Below, piece by piece: positions 52,247-61,746 of a stretch of DNA of 64,000 bases (positions within the stretch are counted from its first letter, which is position 1; every line of letters starts with the position of its first letter). The position numbers and the translations under genes were made by a program. Source of the DNA: Salinicola socius (GTDB lineage Bacteria > Pseudomonadota > Gammaproteobacteria > Pseudomonadales > Halomonadaceae); NCBI RefSeq assembly GCF_001937195.1, contig NZ_MSDO01000001.1:186001-250000 (forward strand). The letters are read 5' to 3'. Under the pieces are notes generated by a model. That model saw only the letters and a program-made list of their open reading frames with translations. It searched no databases and was not told where the DNA came from.

Positions 52247-54598
52247 ATGGTACGCCGACTCAAGGATGACGAGTTGCATGGCAAGCAGGGCAAACACGAT
52301 GCGCCGGGCGGCGGCTGGCAGTCGATTAAGGCCACCGAGTCGCATTTCCTGCGCGAGAAGGTGCCGTTCAAGGGCAACGGCCTGATGTTCAAGATCAATC
52401 ACCCGAACGGCGGGTTCGAGTGTCCGAGCTGTGCCTGGCCCAATCCGGAAAAGCCTGGCCCGGCAGAGTTCTGCGAAAACGGCGCCAAGGCGGTCGCCTG
52501 GGAGGCAACGGCCGCGCGGACCACGCCGGAATTCTTCGCCAGGCACACCGTCTCCGAGCTGCACGGCTGGTCGGATCACGCCCTCGAGAAGCAAGGGCGG
52601 CTGACGCACCCGATGCGCTACAACCCGGCGACCGACAAGTACGATCCGATCGACTGGGAGACTGCCTTCCGCGAGATCGGCGAGCGCGTCGCCGCCTTCG
52701 ACCCGAAGCGAGTCGAGCTCTACACCTCGGGGCGCACCTCCAACGAGGCGGCATTCCTGTGGCAGCTCTACGGTCGCATGCTCGGCACGCACAATTTTCC
52801 CGACTGCTCCAACATGTGCCACGAGACCACCACCGTGGCCCTGCCCCAAAGTATCGGCGTGGGCAAGGCAACCACGGTGCTGGAGGATTTCGAACATACC
52901 GATTGCGTCTTCCTGTTCGGCCAGAACGCCGGCACCAACAGCCCGCGGATGATGGGGCTGCTGCACGAGGCGCGCCTGCGCGGCGCCGAGGTGATCACCT
53001 TCAACCCGCTGCGCGAACGGGCGCTGGTCAAGTTCGCCAATCCGCAGACGCCCAGGGACATGCTCACCAACCACGGCGTGCCGATCAGCTCGCAATATCA
53101 CCAGGTCCGCATCGGCGGCGATATCGCCGCGATTCAGGGCATCTGCAAGCACATTCTCGATGTCGACGACGAGGCTCGTGCCAGCGGCGCCAAGGGTGTC
53201 ATCGACCACGATTTCATTGCGATGCACACCGATGGCTTCAGCGCGTTCGCGGATCACTGCCGCAACCTGAGCTGGGCGCGTATCGAGCGCCACAGCGGGC
53301 TCGAACGTGCGGCGATAGAGGAAGCCGCCCGGGCCTGGATGCGATCCGAGCGCGTGATCTGCTGCTGGGGCATGGGTATCACCCAGCACATCCGCGGCGG
53401 CGACAACGTCCATCAGATTCTCAACCTGCTGCTGATGGGCGGTCATATCGGCCGGCGCGGCGCCGGCGCCTGCCCGGTTCGTGGCCACTCCAACGTCCAG
53501 GGCGATCGCACCGTGGGGATCTTTCACAAGTCCGGCGAGGCGTTCCTGGCGAAGATGGACGAGGTGTTCGGGATCGAATGTCTGCGCGAGCACGGTCACG
53601 ACGTGTCGCTCTGCTGCGAGGCGATCCTGCGTGACGAGGTCGATGCGTTTCTCGGCATGGGCGGCAACTTCTTCCGCGCCATCGCAGACCAGGCCCGTGT
53701 CGCCGCCCACGTGGGCGACATCCCGCTCACCGTCCAGATTGCCACCAAGCTCAATCGCAGCCATCTGATACACGGCAAGGCGGCCTACCTGCTGCCGGCG
53801 CTGGCGCGCACCGAGAAGGACATCCAGGCCGGCGTCGAGCAGACCATTACCATCGAAGACGGCATGTGCAACGTTCAGGGCTCCAAGGGTGCCCTGGAGC
53901 CGGCGTCGGAGCATCTGCGCTCCGAGATCGCCATCGTTGCCGGCCTCGGCAAGGCGACGTTCGCCCCCAACCCGAAGGTCGACTGGGAGTGGCTCGCCGA
54001 GGATTACGCCCGCATCCGCGACAGGATCGAAGCGACGCAGCCGGATACCTTCTACGACTTCAATCAGCGCCTGGGGGAGAAAGGCGTCTTCCATCTCGAT
54101 ATCGCCGCCCGCGACCGGATCTGGAAGACCGACTCCGGCAAGGCCCACTTCCTGTTCCCCGACGACCATCTCACCGAAGATGCCTCCGAACCGGGCGACG
54201 CCCACTTCCAGCTGCTGTCGATCCGCGGGCACGATCAGTTCAATACCACGGTCTACTCCCTGGATGACCGTTATCGGGATATCTACGGCACCCGCATGGT
54301 ACTGATGATGAATCCTGCCGACATCGAGAAGCACGGTTTCCAAGCCGGCAACCGGGTCACGTTGAGGGCGGTGAGCGACGATGGTATCGAACGTCGCGTG
54401 TCGGGCTTCAAGATCATCGCCTACGACCTGCCGGAGAACTGTCTCGGCGCCTACTACCCGGAGGTCAACGATCTGATTCCGCTGGCCAATCGGGATCGGC
54501 AGAGCAACACCATCGCCGGCAAGTCGATCCCCGTGACCCTCGAGCTGATGTCCACCGAGCAGGTCGAAGCCGAGACGGGTGTGCTCGCCACCGGCTGA
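52247..54598 (+). CDS. FdhF/YdeP-family molybdopterin oxidoreductase
   Basis: A 783-residue molybdenum enzyme of the YdeP family, formate-dehydrogenase-like. An N-terminal FeS stretch has ECPSCAWPN and FCENG near residues 60-80. The molybdopterin domains follow, with TSGRTSNEAAFLWQLYGRM, SNMCHETTTVAL, CCWGMGITQH and RGHSNVQGDRTVGI, and the C-terminal MopB region (FQLLSIRGHDQFNTTVYS) near 660. YdeP in E. coli is linked to acid resistance; its electron partner is unclear. It is not near fdh-cofactor genes here. AAGGAG lies before the ATG. Confidence 0.88.
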   Translation: MVRRLKDDELHGKQGKHDAPGGGWQSIKATESHFLREKVPFKGNGLMFKINHPNGGFECPSCAWPNPEKPGPAEFCENGAKAVAWEATAARTTPEFFARHTVSELHGWSDHALEKQGRLTHPMRYNPATDKYDPIDWETAFREIGERVAAFDPKRVELYTSGRTSNEAAFLWQLYGRMLGTHNFPDCSNMCHETTTVALPQSIGVGKATTVLEDFEHTDCVFLFGQNAGTNSPRMMGLLHEARLRGAEVITFNPLRERALVKFANPQTPRDMLTNHGVPISSQYHQVRIGGDIAAIQGICKHILDVDDEARASGAKGVIDHDFIAMHTDGFSAFADHCRNLSWARIERHSGLERAAIEEAARAWMRSERVICCWGMGITQHIRGGDNVHQILNLLLMGGHIGRRGAGACPVRGHSNVQGDRTVGIFHKSGEAFLAKMDEVFGIECLREHGHDVSLCCEAILRDEVDAFLGMGGNFFRAIADQARVAAHVGDIPLTVQIATKLNRSHLIHGKAAYLLPALARTEKDIQAGVEQTITIEDGMCNVQGSKGALEPASEHLRSEIAIVAGLGKATFAPNPKVDWEWLAEDYARIRDRIEATQPDTFYDFNQRLGEKGVFHLDIAARDRIWKTDSGKAHFLFPDDHLTEDASEPGDAHFQLLSIRGHDQFNTTVYSLDDRYRDIYGTRMVLMMNPADIEKHGFQAGNRVTLRAVSDDGIERRVSGFKIIAYDLPENCLGAYYPEVNDLIPLANRDRQSNTIAGKSIPVTLELMSTEQVEAETGVLATG

Positions 54599-54661
54599 CG
54601 GTTCTGTCGCCGGGCCATTTCACCGCAACCCGTGGCCGGGCCCTCTCTTGCCTCGACACCG

Positions 54662-54692
54662 TCGCCGCCTCGCCGTTCCGGTGAGGCGGCGA
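54662..54692 (+). terminator. Hairpin after the YdeP-like gene
   Basis: 13-bp stem (one G-T pair) with 5-base loop GTTCC; arms start TCGCCGCCTCG. It lies 64 bases after the YdeP-like stop, with no T-run. A rho-aided terminator is possible. Confidence 0.5.
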
Positions 54693-54804
54693 TGTCCATT
54701 AGTCGCAGCGCCACCGCCAACCGCCCCCGTTTCCACCCCCGCCAATAGGCTCCTAACTCTTTTCCGTTCAAGTACTTGGAAAGCGATCCCATGTCCCGCC
54801 CCAT

Positions 54805-54820
54805 AAAGGTCTGACCAATT
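54805..54820. promoter_or_regulatory. GntR-type operator upstream of the permease gene
   Basis: AAAGGTCTGACCAATT contains the symmetric core GGTCTGACC (TGGTCTGACCA in the glcD copy). On the other strand it reads AATTGGTCAGACC, which resembles the PdhR/LldR/GlcC class consensus AATTGGTnnnACCAATT. It stands about 170 bases upstream of the permease start. Confidence 0.65.
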
Positions 54821-54991
54821 AACCACGATTGGCAGTGACCCGTTCTGTGGTTATCTTCCGAGTCAATCGCCACGCCTGAGTATCGAGCGGAAGAATATCG
54901 ACATCGGCCGGCGATCCGGCAAGCGCCATCGTCAGGTCGCGATGGCTACCGGCGACCTCCCACTGATAACAACGACACAGGGGCTCTCGAT

Positions 54992-56689
54992 ATGGATCAC
55001 ACGCTTCTCTCTCTGCTTGCCTTCCTGCCGCTGGTGCTGGCCGGTATCCTGCTGATCGGTTTCCGCATGGCGGCACGGACGGCGATGCCGATCGTATTCG
55101 TCGTTGCAGTGCTGATCGCGCTGCTGGCCTGGGACATGACCGGCACCCGGGTGCTGGCCTCGACGCTGCAGGGGCTGATCATGACGGTCTCGCTGTTGTG
55201 GATCATCTTCGGCGCCATCCTGCTGCTCAACACGCTGAAGCACTCGGGTGGCATCATGGCGATCCGCAACGGCTTCTCCGGCATCAGTCCGGACCGTCGT
55301 GTGCAGGCTCTGATCGTGGCCTGGCTGTTTGGCTGTTTCATCGAGGGTGCCTCCGGTTTCGGCACGCCGGCCGCCGTGGCCGCCCCGCTGATGGTGGCAC
55401 TGGGCTTCCCGGCGCTGGCTGCCGTGGTGGTCGGCATGATGCTGCAGTCGACGCCGGTTTCGTTCGGCGCCGTCGGCACCCCGATCGTGGTGGGTGTCAC
55501 CGGTGGCGTGAATCAGGTAGCGATCGCCGATCAGCTCACCACCAACGGCTCGACCTGGGAGACCTATTTCCGCCTGATCACTTCGGAGGTGGTCGTCACC
55601 CACGGGATCATCGGTGTCTTCATGCCGCTGATCCTGGTCATCGTGATGGTGCGTTTCTTCGGCGAAAACCGATCCTGGACCGAAGGCTTGTCGATCACAC
55701 CGTTCGCGCTGTTCGTCGGCGTCAGCTTCGTGGTCCCCTCGATGCTGGTCGGCGTCTTCCTGGGACCTGAATTCCCGTCGCTGCTGGGCGGCCTGATAGG
55801 GCTGGCGATCGTGGTCCCGGCGGCGCGCAAGGGCTTCCTGCTGCCCAAGGATACCTGGGACTTCCCGGAGCGCTCGAAATGGCCGGCAGAATGGATCGGC
55901 ACCATCGAGATCAAGGTCGACGATGTCGCCGGCCGTGCGCCGATGTCGACGCTGCGGGGCTGGATGCCCTACGTCATCGTCGCCATCCTGCTGGTGATCT
56001 CGCGCACCATCCCCTCGGTCAAGGCGGGCCTGTCATCGATCAGTACCGGCTGGAGCAACATCCTCGGCGAACAAGGCGTCTCCGGTAGCGTCGAATGGCT
56101 GTATCTGCCCGGCGGCATCATCCTGATCGCCGTCATCTGCACGATCTTCCTGCATCGCATGCGCGCCCCCCAGGTCAAGGCCGCTTTTGCCGAGTCCTCC
56201 AAGACCATCTTCGGCGCCGGTTTCGTGCTGCTGTTCACGATTCCGATGGTGCGGATCCTGATCAACTCGGGCGTCAACGAGTCCGACCTGGTCTCGATGC
56301 CTGTCGCCATGGCCCAGCTGGTCGCCGATGGCGTGGGTCAGATCTATCCACTGTTCGCCCCGGCGGTGGGTGCGCTCGGTGCGTTCATTGCCGGCTCCAA
56401 CACCGTCTCCAATCTGATGCTGGCGGCGTTCCAGTTCAATGTCGCCGAAGTGCTGGGCGTCTCCACCGCGATGATGATCTCGCTGCAGGCCGTGGGCGCC
56501 GCTGCAGGCAACATGATCGCGATTCACAACGTGGTTGCGGCTTCCGCCACCGTCGGACTGCTCGGTCGGGAAGGCACGACGCTGCGCAAGACGATCCTGC
56601 CGACGATCTACTACTGCCTGTTCGCGGGGATCATAGGGCTGCTCGCGTTCTATGTGTTCGGCTTCAACGACCCGCTCATGGGCGGATGA
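54992..56689 (+). CDS. L-lactate/glycolate permease (LctP family)
   Basis: A 565-residue polytopic permease of the LctP/LldP/GlcA family. Family motifs: [21 protein letters not shown] near 110, [22 protein letters not shown] near 465, and [19 protein letters not shown] near 490. In E. coli both LldP and GlcA belong here and transport lactate and glycolate. Because glcDEFG follows and shares the operator, GlcA-like glycolate or lactate uptake is the best guess. It is probably its own transcription unit, since a hairpin and a second operator separate it from glcD. Confidence 0.92.
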   Translation: MDHTLLSLLAFLPLVLAGILLIGFRMAARTAMPIVFVVAVLIALLAWDMTGTRVLASTLQGLIMTVSLLWIIFGAILLLNTLKHSGGIMAIRNGFSGISPDRRVQALIVAWLFGCFIEGASGFGTPAAVAAPLMVALGFPALAAVVVGMMLQSTPVSFGAVGTPIVVGVTGGVNQVAIADQLTTNGSTWETYFRLITSEVVVTHGIIGVFMPLILVIVMVRFFGENRSWTEGLSITPFALFVGVSFVVPSMLVGVFLGPEFPSLLGGLIGLAIVVPAARKGFLLPKDTWDFPERSKWPAEWIGTIEIKVDDVAGRAPMSTLRGWMPYVIVAILLVISRTIPSVKAGLSSISTGWSNILGEQGVSGSVEWLYLPGGIILIAVICTIFLHRMRAPQVKAAFAESSKTIFGAGFVLLFTIPMVRILINSGVNESDLVSMPVAMAQLVADGVGQIYPLFAPAVGALGAFIAGSNTVSNLMLAAFQFNVAEVLGVSTAMMISLQAVGAAAGNMIAIHNVVAASATVGLLGREGTTLRKTILPTIYYCLFAGIIGLLAFYVFGFNDPLMGG

Positions 56690-56728
56690 CCAGACAGCGC
56701 CGATCGACGTCAGGCGTTAACGCTCGAG

Positions 56729-56752
56729 GACTCCCGGCCACGGTCGGGAGTC
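56729..56752 (+). terminator. Hairpin after the permease gene
   Basis: 8-bp stem GACTCCCG / CGGGAGTC with an 8-base loop, 40 bases after the permease stop. A terminator or attenuator between the permease gene and glcD; no T-run directly behind. Confidence 0.5.
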
Positions 56753-56769
56753 GCGCCGTTGCCACCCTT

Positions 56770-56783
56770 TTGGTCTGACCACT
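56770..56783. promoter_or_regulatory. GntR-type operator upstream of glcD
   Basis: Contains the perfect palindrome TGGTCTGACCA (56771-56781) with T-rich flanks, about 145 bases before the glcD start. It shares the core GGTCTGACC with the site upstream of the permease gene. It is probably the binding site of a GlcC/LldR-class regulator not in this window. Confidence 0.7.
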
Positions 56784-56923
56784 TTTCCTTTCGTTGGGCT
56801 TTTGGCTAATAGCCGCTGCCGAAGACCTTCCACAGAATGGTCGGATCACCGATGTGGAAAGCGCTTCCACAAAATCGTTTTCCCGAGCCGCACCCGATGC
56901 AAGATCAGCACCCAGGAGAGGCC

Positions 56924-58423
56924 ATGGAACTGCTTTATGACGAGCGCATCGATGGCGATATCGCCGACGTCGACAAATCGGCGCTGATGGCGGCGATCCT
57001 GGCGGTCGCTCCCCAACTGACGGTGCTCGATCGCGAGGAGGACCTGCGACCGTTCGAGTGCGACGGCCTGTCGGCCTATCGCGTGGTGCCGATGCTGGTG
57101 GCCATGCCCACGACGCTGGCCGAGGTCGAGGCGCTGGTGCGGGTCTGCTACGAGCATCATGTACCGGTAGTGACACGCGGCGCCGGCACCGGGCTTTCCG
57201 GCGGTGCGCTTCCGCTGGAAAAAGGCGTGCTGCTGGTGATGTCCCGCTTCAACAAGATCCTCAGCGTCGATGCCGATGCCCGCATCGCCCGCGTTCAGCC
57301 CGGCGTGCGTAACCTGGCGATCAGCGAGGCGGCGGCGCCTTTCGGTCTCTACTATGCCCCCGATCCGTCGTCGCAGATCGCCTGTTCGATCGGCGGCAAC
57401 GTCGCCGAGAACGCCGGTGGCGTGCACTGCCTGAAGTACGGCCTCACCGTCCATAACGTGCTGAGCGTGGAGATCGTCACCATCGAGGGCGAGCGCATGA
57501 CCCTCGGCGGCGAGTCGCTGGATACTCCCGGCTACGACCTGCTGGCGCTGTTCATGGGCTCGGAGGGGATGCTCGGGGTGATCACCGAGGTCACGGTGCG
57601 GCTGCTGCCCAAGCCGGAAGTGGCCAAGGTGCTGATGGCCTGCTTCGACGACGTCGAGCTGGCCGCCAGAGCAGTCGGGGACATCATCGCCGCTGGCTGC
57701 ATTCCCGGCGGACTCGAGATGATGGATAACCTGGCGATTCGCGCCGCCGAGGATTTCGTTCACGCCGGCTATCCGGTCGAGGCTCAGGCGATCCTGCTAT
57801 GCGAACTGGACGGCGTCGAGGTCGACGTGCAGGCCGACTGCGAGCGCGTTCGCGAGCTGCTCAATGCCGCTGGCGCGACTAAGATCCAGCTCGCGCGCGA
57901 CGATGCCGAACGACAGCTGTTCTGGGCCGGCCGCAAGGCCGCCTTCCCCGCCGTGGGCCGGATGTCGCCGGACTATTACTGCATCGACGGCACCATTCCG
58001 CGGCGTGAACTGCCGCGCGTGCTCAAGGGCATCAACGAACTGTCCGCGCATTACGGACTGCGGGTCGCCAACGTCTTCCACGCCGGCGATGGCAATCTTC
58101 ACCCGCTGATCCTGTTCGACGCCAACCAGCCGGGCGAGCTCGAGACCACGGAGGCATTCGGCGGCAAGATTCTCGAGCTGTGCGTCGAGGCGGGCGGCAC
58201 CATTACCGGCGAGCACGGCGTCGGCCGCGAGAAGCTCAACCAGATGTGCACGCAATTCGCCGACGACGAGATCACCCTGTTTCATGCGGTGAAGTCAGCC
58301 TTCGACGAGCGTCGCCTGCTCAATCCCGGCAAGAACATCCCGACGCTGGCCCGCTGCGCCGAATTCGGTGCCATGCACGTGCATCACGGTGAGCTGCCGC
58401 ATCCCGAGCTGCCCAGATTTTGA
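56924..58423 (+). CDS. glcD: Glycolate oxidase, FAD subunit GlcD
   Basis: Flavoprotein subunit that oxidises glycolate (or lactate) to glyoxylate, with GlcE and GlcF, at the inner membrane. The product has 499 residues, identical in length to E. coli GlcD, and begins MELLYDERIDGD. The FAD-binding PCMH-type domain has VVTRGAGTGLSGGALPLEKG near 90, and PDPSSQIACSIGGNVAENAGG near 145. C-terminal NVFHAGDGNLHPLILFD and GEHGVGREKLNQM are also present. AGGAGAGG stands upstream. First gene of glcDEFG. Confidence 0.97.
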   Translation: MELLYDERIDGDIADVDKSALMAAILAVAPQLTVLDREEDLRPFECDGLSAYRVVPMLVAMPTTLAEVEALVRVCYEHHVPVVTRGAGTGLSGGALPLEKGVLLVMSRFNKILSVDADARIARVQPGVRNLAISEAAAPFGLYYAPDPSSQIACSIGGNVAENAGGVHCLKYGLTVHNVLSVEIVTIEGERMTLGGESLDTPGYDLLALFMGSEGMLGVITEVTVRLLPKPEVAKVLMACFDDVELAARAVGDIIAAGCIPGGLEMMDNLAIRAAEDFVHAGYPVEAQAILLCELDGVEVDVQADCERVRELLNAAGATKIQLARDDAERQLFWAGRKAAFPAVGRMSPDYYCIDGTIPRRELPRVLKGINELSAHYGLRVANVFHAGDGNLHPLILFDANQPGELETTEAFGGKILELCVEAGGTITGEHGVGREKLNQMCTQFADDEITLFHAVKSAFDERRLLNPGKNIPTLARCAEFGAMHVHHGELPHPELPRF

Positions 58424-58475
58424 GCTCTGATACGAGGCATAGCGCCACGCCGCTTCAGAAACAGGAATCACGCCC

Positions 58476-59639
58476 ATGACTCATCTGCAGGATCAGCGGC
58501 CGGAATACACCTCGGCGGACGAACCCGGGCCGGATGCGCTGGCGGGCAACGACGATAGCGAGGCGCTCTGCGAGCAGGTCGCGCGCGCCCAGGCCGAGCG
58601 AGCCACGCTGCGAATCGTCGGCGGCGACACCAAGGCGTTCTACGGTCGCCAGGTCGATGCCGCGCAGTCGCTCTCCACCACCGGCCACCACGGCATCGTG
58701 CATTACGATCCGGTGGAGCTGGTAGCGACCGTGCGCGCCGGCACTCGGCTTCGCGATCTCGAACGGGTGCTCGCCGACAACGGCCAGCGCCTCGCCTTCG
58801 AACCACCGCACTTCGGTGACAACGCCACGGTGGGCGGCATGGTCGCCGCCGGACTTTCCGGCCCCCGCCGCCCGTGGGTTGGCGCCGTGCGCGATTTCGT
58901 GCTCGGCGTTCGCGTCATTACCGCTGAGGGCAAGCTGCTGCGATTCGGCGGCGAGGTGATGAAGAACGTTGCCGGCTACGATCTCTCGCGGTTGATGGTC
59001 GGCGCCCAGGGCACGCTCGGGGTGCTGACCGAGATCTCGTTCAAGGTGTTGCCGCTGCCCCAGGCACGCGCCTGCCTGCGCTTCGAACTGCCGCTGGCCG
59101 AAGCGCTCGATCGGTTGACGGCCTGGGGTCGAGAACCCTTGCCGATCACCGGTGCCGCTCATGATGGCCAGACGCTGCACCTGAGACTCGAGGGCGGCGA
59201 AGGCTCGGTGACGGCCACGCGTCAGCGCCTTGGCGGTGAAGCGGAAGAGCCGCTGTTCTGGGAACAACTTCGCGAGCAGCGACTGCCCTTCTTCGCTGAC
59301 GCGCTCGAGACTTCTGCCACCCTGTGGCGTCTGTCGCTGCCGGCGCTGGCCCGCATGCCGGCGCTCGAGGGCGACTGGCTCGTCGATTGGGCCGGTGCCC
59401 AACGCTGGCTGAAAGGTTCCGAGGGACGCGGTGTCGAGGGCGACCCGCAGGCCGACGCCCACATTCACGAGGCCGCCATCGCGGTCGGCGGTCACGCCAC
59501 ACGCTTCACGCCCGATGCCAGCGGCGCGTCACCGTTCACGCCGTTGGCGCCGGTGCTGGCCAAGTATCACCGCCAGCTCAAGAACCGACTCGATCCTCAG
59601 TCGATTTTCAATCCCGGCCGGCTCTACGCCGAGTGGTGA
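58476..59639 (+). CDS. glcE: Glycolate oxidase subunit GlcE
   Basis: Second FAD-binding subunit of glycolate oxidase, 387 residues. The N-terminal about 35 residues are not typical, then RIVGGDTKAFYG, YDPVELVATVRAGTRLRDLERVL and FGGEVMKNVAGYDLSRLMVG mark the FAD-binding domain. The end KYHRQLKNRLDPQSIFNPGRL is conserved. 52 bases after glcD and 15 before glcF. The start is not certain within the first 40 codons. Confidence 0.95.
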   Translation: MTHLQDQRPEYTSADEPGPDALAGNDDSEALCEQVARAQAERATLRIVGGDTKAFYGRQVDAAQSLSTTGHHGIVHYDPVELVATVRAGTRLRDLERVLADNGQRLAFEPPHFGDNATVGGMVAAGLSGPRRPWVGAVRDFVLGVRVITAEGKLLRFGGEVMKNVAGYDLSRLMVGAQGTLGVLTEISFKVLPLPQARACLRFELPLAEALDRLTAWGREPLPITGAAHDGQTLHLRLEGGEGSVTATRQRLGGEAEEPLFWEQLREQRLPFFADALETSATLWRLSLPALARMPALEGDWLVDWAGAQRWLKGSEGRGVEGDPQADAHIHEAAIAVGGHATRFTPDASGASPFTPLAPVLAKYHRQLKNRLDPQSIFNPGRLYAEW

Positions 59640-59654
59640 GGAGACTTCCATCCC

Positions 59655-60929
59655 ATGCAGACCCATTTCTCCGAAGCCGCCCGCACGAAGCCTCATATTG
59701 TCGAGGCCGATCGCATTCTGCGCACCTGCGTGCACTGCGGCTTCTGCAATGCCACCTGCCCAACCTACCAACTGCTGGGTGACGAGCGCGACGGTCCCCG
59801 CGGGCGCATCTACCTGATCAAGGAGCTGCTGGAGAGCGATGACGGCGATGCCCGGATCACCGAGGAAACTCAGCTGCATCTGGATCGCTGCCTGAGCTGT
59901 CGCAGCTGCGAGACGACCTGCCCTTCAGGCGTCGAATACCACAAACTGCTGGATATCGGGCGTGCCGAGATCGACCGCCGAGTCGGTCGCCGGCCCGGCG
60001 AGCGCGTGATGCGACTGGGCCTGCGCACGGCGCTGGTCGAACCCAAGCGCTTTCAGGCCCTGCTGGCCCTGGGCCAGACGTTTCGACCTTTGGCGCCACA
60101 GGATCTGCGCGACAAGATTCCGGCCCGCCAGCCGCAACGGCAACCCTATCGCCAACAACGCCCCGACCCTGCCCGCCACGACCGCCAGATGCTGATCCTG
60201 GAAGGCTGCGTGCAGCCAGGGCTGGCGCCGAACACCAACGACGCCACGGCACGGGTGCTCGACCGGCTGGGTATCGGTGTCAAGCCGGCCCGGGAAGCCG
60301 GCTGCTGTGGCGCCATCGACTTTCACCTCAATGCCCAGGCCGCTGGGCGCGAACGCATGCGTGCCAATATCGATGCGTGGTGGCCGCTGATCGAAAACGG
60401 AGGAGCCCCCGGGGAAACCGGCGTGGAAGCGATCGTCCAGACCGCCAGCGGCTGTGGCGCCTTCGTCAAGGAGTATGGCGAAATGCTGGCCGACGACCCC
60501 GAGTATGCCACCAAGGCCAGGCGCGTCAGCGAGCTGGCCAAGGACCTGGTCGAGATCCTGCGGGAGGAGGATCTGGAAGCGCTGGGCACGCGCCATCCGG
60601 CAGCACGGCTGGCGTTTCACTGCCCGTGCACTTTACAGCATGCGCAGAAACTGGGGGGAGCCGTCGAAGGCGTGCTCATGCGGCTGGGGTTCACGCTCGC
60701 CCCGGTGCAGGACTCGCACCTCTGCTGCGGCTCCGCCGGTACCTATTCGATCACCCAGCCGACGCTGGCCAAGCGGCTGCGCGACAACAAGCTGGACGCG
60801 CTGGAAGCGCAAGCGCCGGATACCATCGTCACCGCCAATATCGGCTGCCAGAGTCATCTCAATGGCGCCGGACGCACGCCGGTACGCCACTGGATCGAAC
60901 TGGTGGATGAATGCCTGGACACCGCCTGA
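59655..60929 (+). CDS. glcF: Glycolate oxidase iron-sulfur subunit GlcF
   Basis: Electron-transfer subunit, 424 residues. Two ferredoxin-type [4Fe-4S] motifs: CVHCGFCNATCPTY near 25 and CLSCRSCETTCPSG near 78. Two CCG domains follow: CCGAIDFHLN near 217 and CCGSAGTYSIT near 355. Together these are the standard GlcF layout. It is probably attached to the inner membrane and passes electrons to quinone. Confidence 0.97.
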   Translation: MQTHFSEAARTKPHIVEADRILRTCVHCGFCNATCPTYQLLGDERDGPRGRIYLIKELLESDDGDARITEETQLHLDRCLSCRSCETTCPSGVEYHKLLDIGRAEIDRRVGRRPGERVMRLGLRTALVEPKRFQALLALGQTFRPLAPQDLRDKIPARQPQRQPYRQQRPDPARHDRQMLILEGCVQPGLAPNTNDATARVLDRLGIGVKPAREAGCCGAIDFHLNAQAAGRERMRANIDAWWPLIENGGAPGETGVEAIVQTASGCGAFVKEYGEMLADDPEYATKARRVSELAKDLVEILREEDLEALGTRHPAARLAFHCPCTLQHAQKLGGAVEGVLMRLGFTLAPVQDSHLCCGSAGTYSITQPTLAKRLRDNKLDALEAQAPDTIVTANIGCQSHLNGAGRTPVRHWIELVDECLDTA

Positions 60930-61002
60930 CACCAGGCGCCAGTCCTCCCATAACGCTTGATCGTTGACCATAACCCAACGGATTCCTCACAGGAGAACCC
61001 CG

Positions 61003-61404
61003 ATGTTTACCCAAGCCGCACTCGAACTCACCGACGTCAACACCATCCTGGATGCCGCGCAGACCGAAGCCGAAGCGCAAGGCTGGGCGGTCACCATCGC
61101 CGTCGCCGATAACGGCGGCCATCTGCTCGGCCTGCGTCGCATGAATGGCGCCGCGCCTTTCAGCGCTGGCGTGGCCACCGAAAAGGCGCGCAACGCGGCG
61201 ATCGGGCGCAAGGAGACCCAAGTCTTCGAGGATATGATCAACAATGGCCGCACCGCCTTCGTGACCGCCCCGATGACGGCGCTGCTGGCCGGCGGGGTGC
61301 CGGTCATTCACGATGGCCACGTGATCGGCAGTGTCGGCGTATCGGGAGTGAAACCGGACCAGGACGTCCAGGTTGCCAAGGCCGGTGTCGAAGCTGTCGG
61401 CTAG
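61003..61404 (+). CDS. glcG: GlcG-family protein
   Basis: A 133-residue protein of the GlcG/HbpS (DUF336) family, often encoded with glycolate oxidase; its role is not established. Motifs: VTIAVADNGGHLLGLRRM near 30 and GVPVIHDGHVIGSVGVSG near 105. Its TAG stop (61402-61404) lies within the left end of the palindromic element copy B, so the last codons adjoin it. AGGAG precedes the ATG at 61003. Last gene of glcDEFG. There is no glcB or glcC in the window. Confidence 0.92.
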   Translation: MFTQAALELTDVNTILDAAQTEAEAQGWAVTIAVADNGGHLLGLRRMNGAAPFSAGVATEKARNAAIGRKETQVFEDMINNGRTAFVTAPMTALLAGGVPVIHDGHVIGSVGVSGVKPDQDVQVAKAGVEAVG

Positions 61405-61551
61405 GCTTTGTCTGAAAAGTCGACGAGCGAAGGCAAGACCGGGCTGGCGTACCAGTTTACGGGGTGTCAATGAGCATCTTGATCGGACTGGCGCACCATC
61501 CGATTTTTAACGCCGTATGAGTAAGCGCAGTACTTTTCAGACATAGCCTAG
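61401..61551. repeat. Palindromic element, diverged copy B (151 bp)
   Basis: Ends are inverted: CTAGGCTTTGTCTGAAAAGT on the left and, read on the other strand, CTAGGCTATGTCTGAAAAGT on the right. It shares with copy A (41881) the terminal TGTCTGAAAA, the TTTAC centre, ATGAGCAT.TTGA, and TTTTTAACGCCGTATG. The left arm is shorter, about 62 versus 88 bases. CTAG at both ends may be a target duplication or part of the repeat. Its first bases provide the glcG stop codon. Confidence 0.82.
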
Positions 61552-61664
61552 GTCCGGTCGCCACGGCGGATAAGCCGGGCCGTTCTCCTTGCACCACTGT
61601 CAGGATCGTCACGACTCACAGAAGCGCCGCGACTGACCTTTTCATTTTTCCGATTCTCCCCTCC

Positions 61665-61690
61665 AGCGGCCGCGTTCGGCCGCTTTTTTT
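61665..61690 (+). terminator. Intrinsic terminator (glc operon or downstream transcript)
   Basis: Perfect 8-bp stem AGCGGCCG / CGGCCGCT with a 4-base loop and a seven-T run. It lies 260 bases downstream of glcG and beyond copy B, so the glcDEFG transcript would include the palindromic element. Confidence 0.93.
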
Positions 61691-61746
61691 CGTCTCGATG
61701 CTGGCCGGTTGCAGCGGCCCTAACGCTAACGCGCTTCGGCTATCGC

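Larger units (their letters stand above)
54599..54991. other. Gap between YdeP-like and permease genes
   Basis: No gene. A 13-bp stem hairpin (54662-54674 with 54680-54692) behind the YdeP-like gene is a terminator candidate without a T-run. The operator AAAGGTCTGACCAATT is at 54805-54820. I see no clear sigma70 boxes. Confidence 0.5.

Noticed and set aside
52025-54343. A 772-codon open frame on the minus strand.
   Set aside because: Antisense to the YdeP-like gene. Composition is the mirror of that gene, and the plus-strand frame has all molybdopterin motifs.
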